In this document: in pieces, positions 63,132 through 64,000 of the stretch | Numbering within the stretch: position 1 is the stretch's first letter | How the letters are laid out: every line of letters begins with the position of its first letter | Assembly: GCA_038206235.1 (NCBI GenBank) | Contig: JBBRBB010000014.1 | Span: forward strand, 39,895-103,894 | DNA length: 64,000 nt | Origin: JBBRBB01 sp038206235 | GTDB taxonomy: Bacteria; Bacteroidota; Bacteroidia; Chitinophagales; Chitinophagaceae | Direction of reading: 5' to 3' | The notes under the pieces: generated by a model | The model's input: only the letters and a program-made list of their open reading frames with translations | What the model was told of the DNA's origin: nothing | The model's database searches: none | Made by a program: the position numbers and the translations under genes

Positions 63132-63958
63132 AAACTGTTTAAAAACGATTCAGCATAATTCGTATGGCGGATAAATGCACCATTGTCACACTAGTTTGAT
63201 TAAGCCTTTCATAATTTTTTGAATTTCGCCTATTGGTATCTATCCAAGAAAATGTTCGTTCCACAATCCATCGTTTTGGTAATATTTTAAATGTGTGTAA
63301 TTCATCTCTTTTTATTATTTCCAATTCAATTTTGAACCTTTCTTTTATTACTGTAATCAGTTTTCCGGCATAGCCACCATCGGCAAAAATTTTGACTATT
63401 TTCTTCCAGCTCTCTGTCAGTTTTTCTACTACACTTGTTGCGCCATCCCGATCCTGAACTGAGGCACTCTGAATAACGACTGCCAATATCAAACCAAGCG
63501 TATCTACTATAATATGTCGCTTAATTCCTTTCACCTTCTTGCCCGCATCAAACCCTTTGTCTTCGCTACTTACAAGCGTTGACTTTATTGATTGAGCATC
63601 TATAATTCCTATACTAGGTTCCTCATTTTTGCCTTGTCGCTTTCTTAGTTTTTCAACTAAAGATTCATGGATATGCTCCCAAATCCCGTTCTTTTTCCAC
63701 GTAGAAAAGTAATAATAGACAATGGGCCATTTTGGAAAATCAGCAGGCAGCATTCTCCACTGACATCCAGTTTTTACTAAGTATAAAATGGCATTTATAA
63801 TTTCTCGCAACTCGTATTTTCTATTCCGTTCTACATCTAGAAAAATTGATATAATTTGCCATTGGCTGTTGCTTACATTGGTTGGATAGTTTGTCATACT
63901 AATTGAGTTTGTTGTTATTCACAATTAGTACAATTTTTCAACTTTTAAGCAATAGCCT
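63119..63958 (-). mobile_element. IS5-family insertion sequence (ends approximate)
   Basis: About 840 bases around the transposase gene. The left end AGGCTCTCTTAGAAA and the reverse complement of the right end (AGGCTATTGCTTAAAAG) are similar enough to be imperfect terminal inverted repeats. A target duplication is not obvious. Confidence 0.6.
63139..63897 (-). CDS. IS5-family transposase
   Basis: 252 residues. An N-terminal DUF4096-like part (SNSQWQIISIFL; CQWRMLPADFPKW) precedes the DDE catalytic core: GIIDAQSIKST (first Asp), FADGGYAGK (second Asp) and the RWIVERTFSWID segment with the Glu. The length and motifs match a complete single-frame IS5 transposase. It looks intact and may be active. 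Confidence 0.95.
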   Translation of the reverse strand: MTNYPTNVSNSQWQIISIFLDVERNRKYELREIINAILYLVKTGCQWRMLPADFPKWPIVYYYFSTWKKNGIWEHIHESLVEKLRKRQGKNEEPSIGIIDAQSIKSTLVSSEDKGFDAGKKVKGIKRHIIVDTLGLILAVVIQSASVQDRDGATSVVEKLTESWKKIVKIFADGGYAGKLITVIKERFKIELEIIKRDELHTFKILPKRWIVERTFSWIDTNRRNSKNYERLNQTSVTMVHLSAIRIMLNRF

Positions 63959-64000
63959 TTTTTTCCACCTATGTTAATTATTCAAAATTTATCCGGTTTT

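Overview
The window looks like a chromosomal segment of an AT-rich member of the Bacteroidota, most likely of the Chitinophagaceae or a close relative (inference). The support is: a perfect TTTG-N19-TAnnTTTG promoter in two places, very few Shine-Dalgarno sites, a type IX secretion (T9SS) sorting tail, the ftsX-DUF3098 gene pair, two-FtsX-domain ABC permeases, SusC-era lipoproteins and TonB receptor, and a Bacteroidota-type rhamnose operon. No rRNA, tRNA or CRISPR array was recognised.

Layout. 1-6.9 kb (minus strand): a MacAB-like export operon (adaptor, ATPase, small membrane protein, one complete and one partial permease), interrupted by an oppositely oriented four-helix-bundle gene and carrying a scar of a further permease. 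7.3-11.1 kb (minus): S4 RNA-binding protein, single-domain response regulator, recJ and a polyprenyl synthase. 11.2-17.5 kb: OmpA-type porin with a textbook promoter and terminator, fusA, a hendecad coiled-coil membrane protein, glutaminyl cyclase, DUF4197 lipoprotein. 17.6-20.6 kb (minus): TonB receptor with two small envelope proteins. 20.7-28.7 kb: ABC-F ATPase, formimidoylglutamase-like enzyme, eno, a second coiled-coil membrane protein, a DivIC/FtsB-like protein, nth, an M23 peptidase and a lipoprotein. 28.7-33.5 kb: leuS, then ftsX and DUF3098.

33.6-39.5 kb is a decayed stretch: a T9SS tail fragment, an N-terminally truncated LytS-type kinase, a frameshifted LytTR regulator, a second LytTR fragment, a truncated and frameshifted RibD-like domain, a DUF488 gene without a normal start, and a cytochrome b/molybdopterin oxidoreductase broken by two frameshifts. 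An intact alpha/beta hydrolase sits among them. 39.7-43.2 kb is a stress module (clade II catalase plus two DUF892 ferritin-like proteins). 43.4-51.7 kb carries small membrane proteins and then a SpoIIM/DUF4129/DUF4350/MoxR/DUF58 operon facing an RDD gene. 51.8-54.5 kb holds a cupin, a VOC protein, an SDR and a hicAB toxin-antitoxin pair with a visible operator. 54.6-61.1 kb is an L-rhamnose operon (transporter, isomerase, kinase, fused aldolase/dehydrogenase) interrupted by a GxxExxY gene. The window ends with mnmE and an IS5-family element that truncates a small reading frame.

The most striking theme is the repeats. Short palindromic or tandem elements lie between genes, and very similar ones lie in frame inside conserved genes (three in leuS, three in the rhamnose aldolase/dehydrogenase, one each in an M23 peptidase and an ABC-F ATPase, and one forming the 3' end of nth). 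Two small accessory genes (four-helix bundle and GxxExxY) are each bracketed by inverted copies of such repeats and each interrupts an otherwise coherent operon, as if they were single-gene mobile cassettes.
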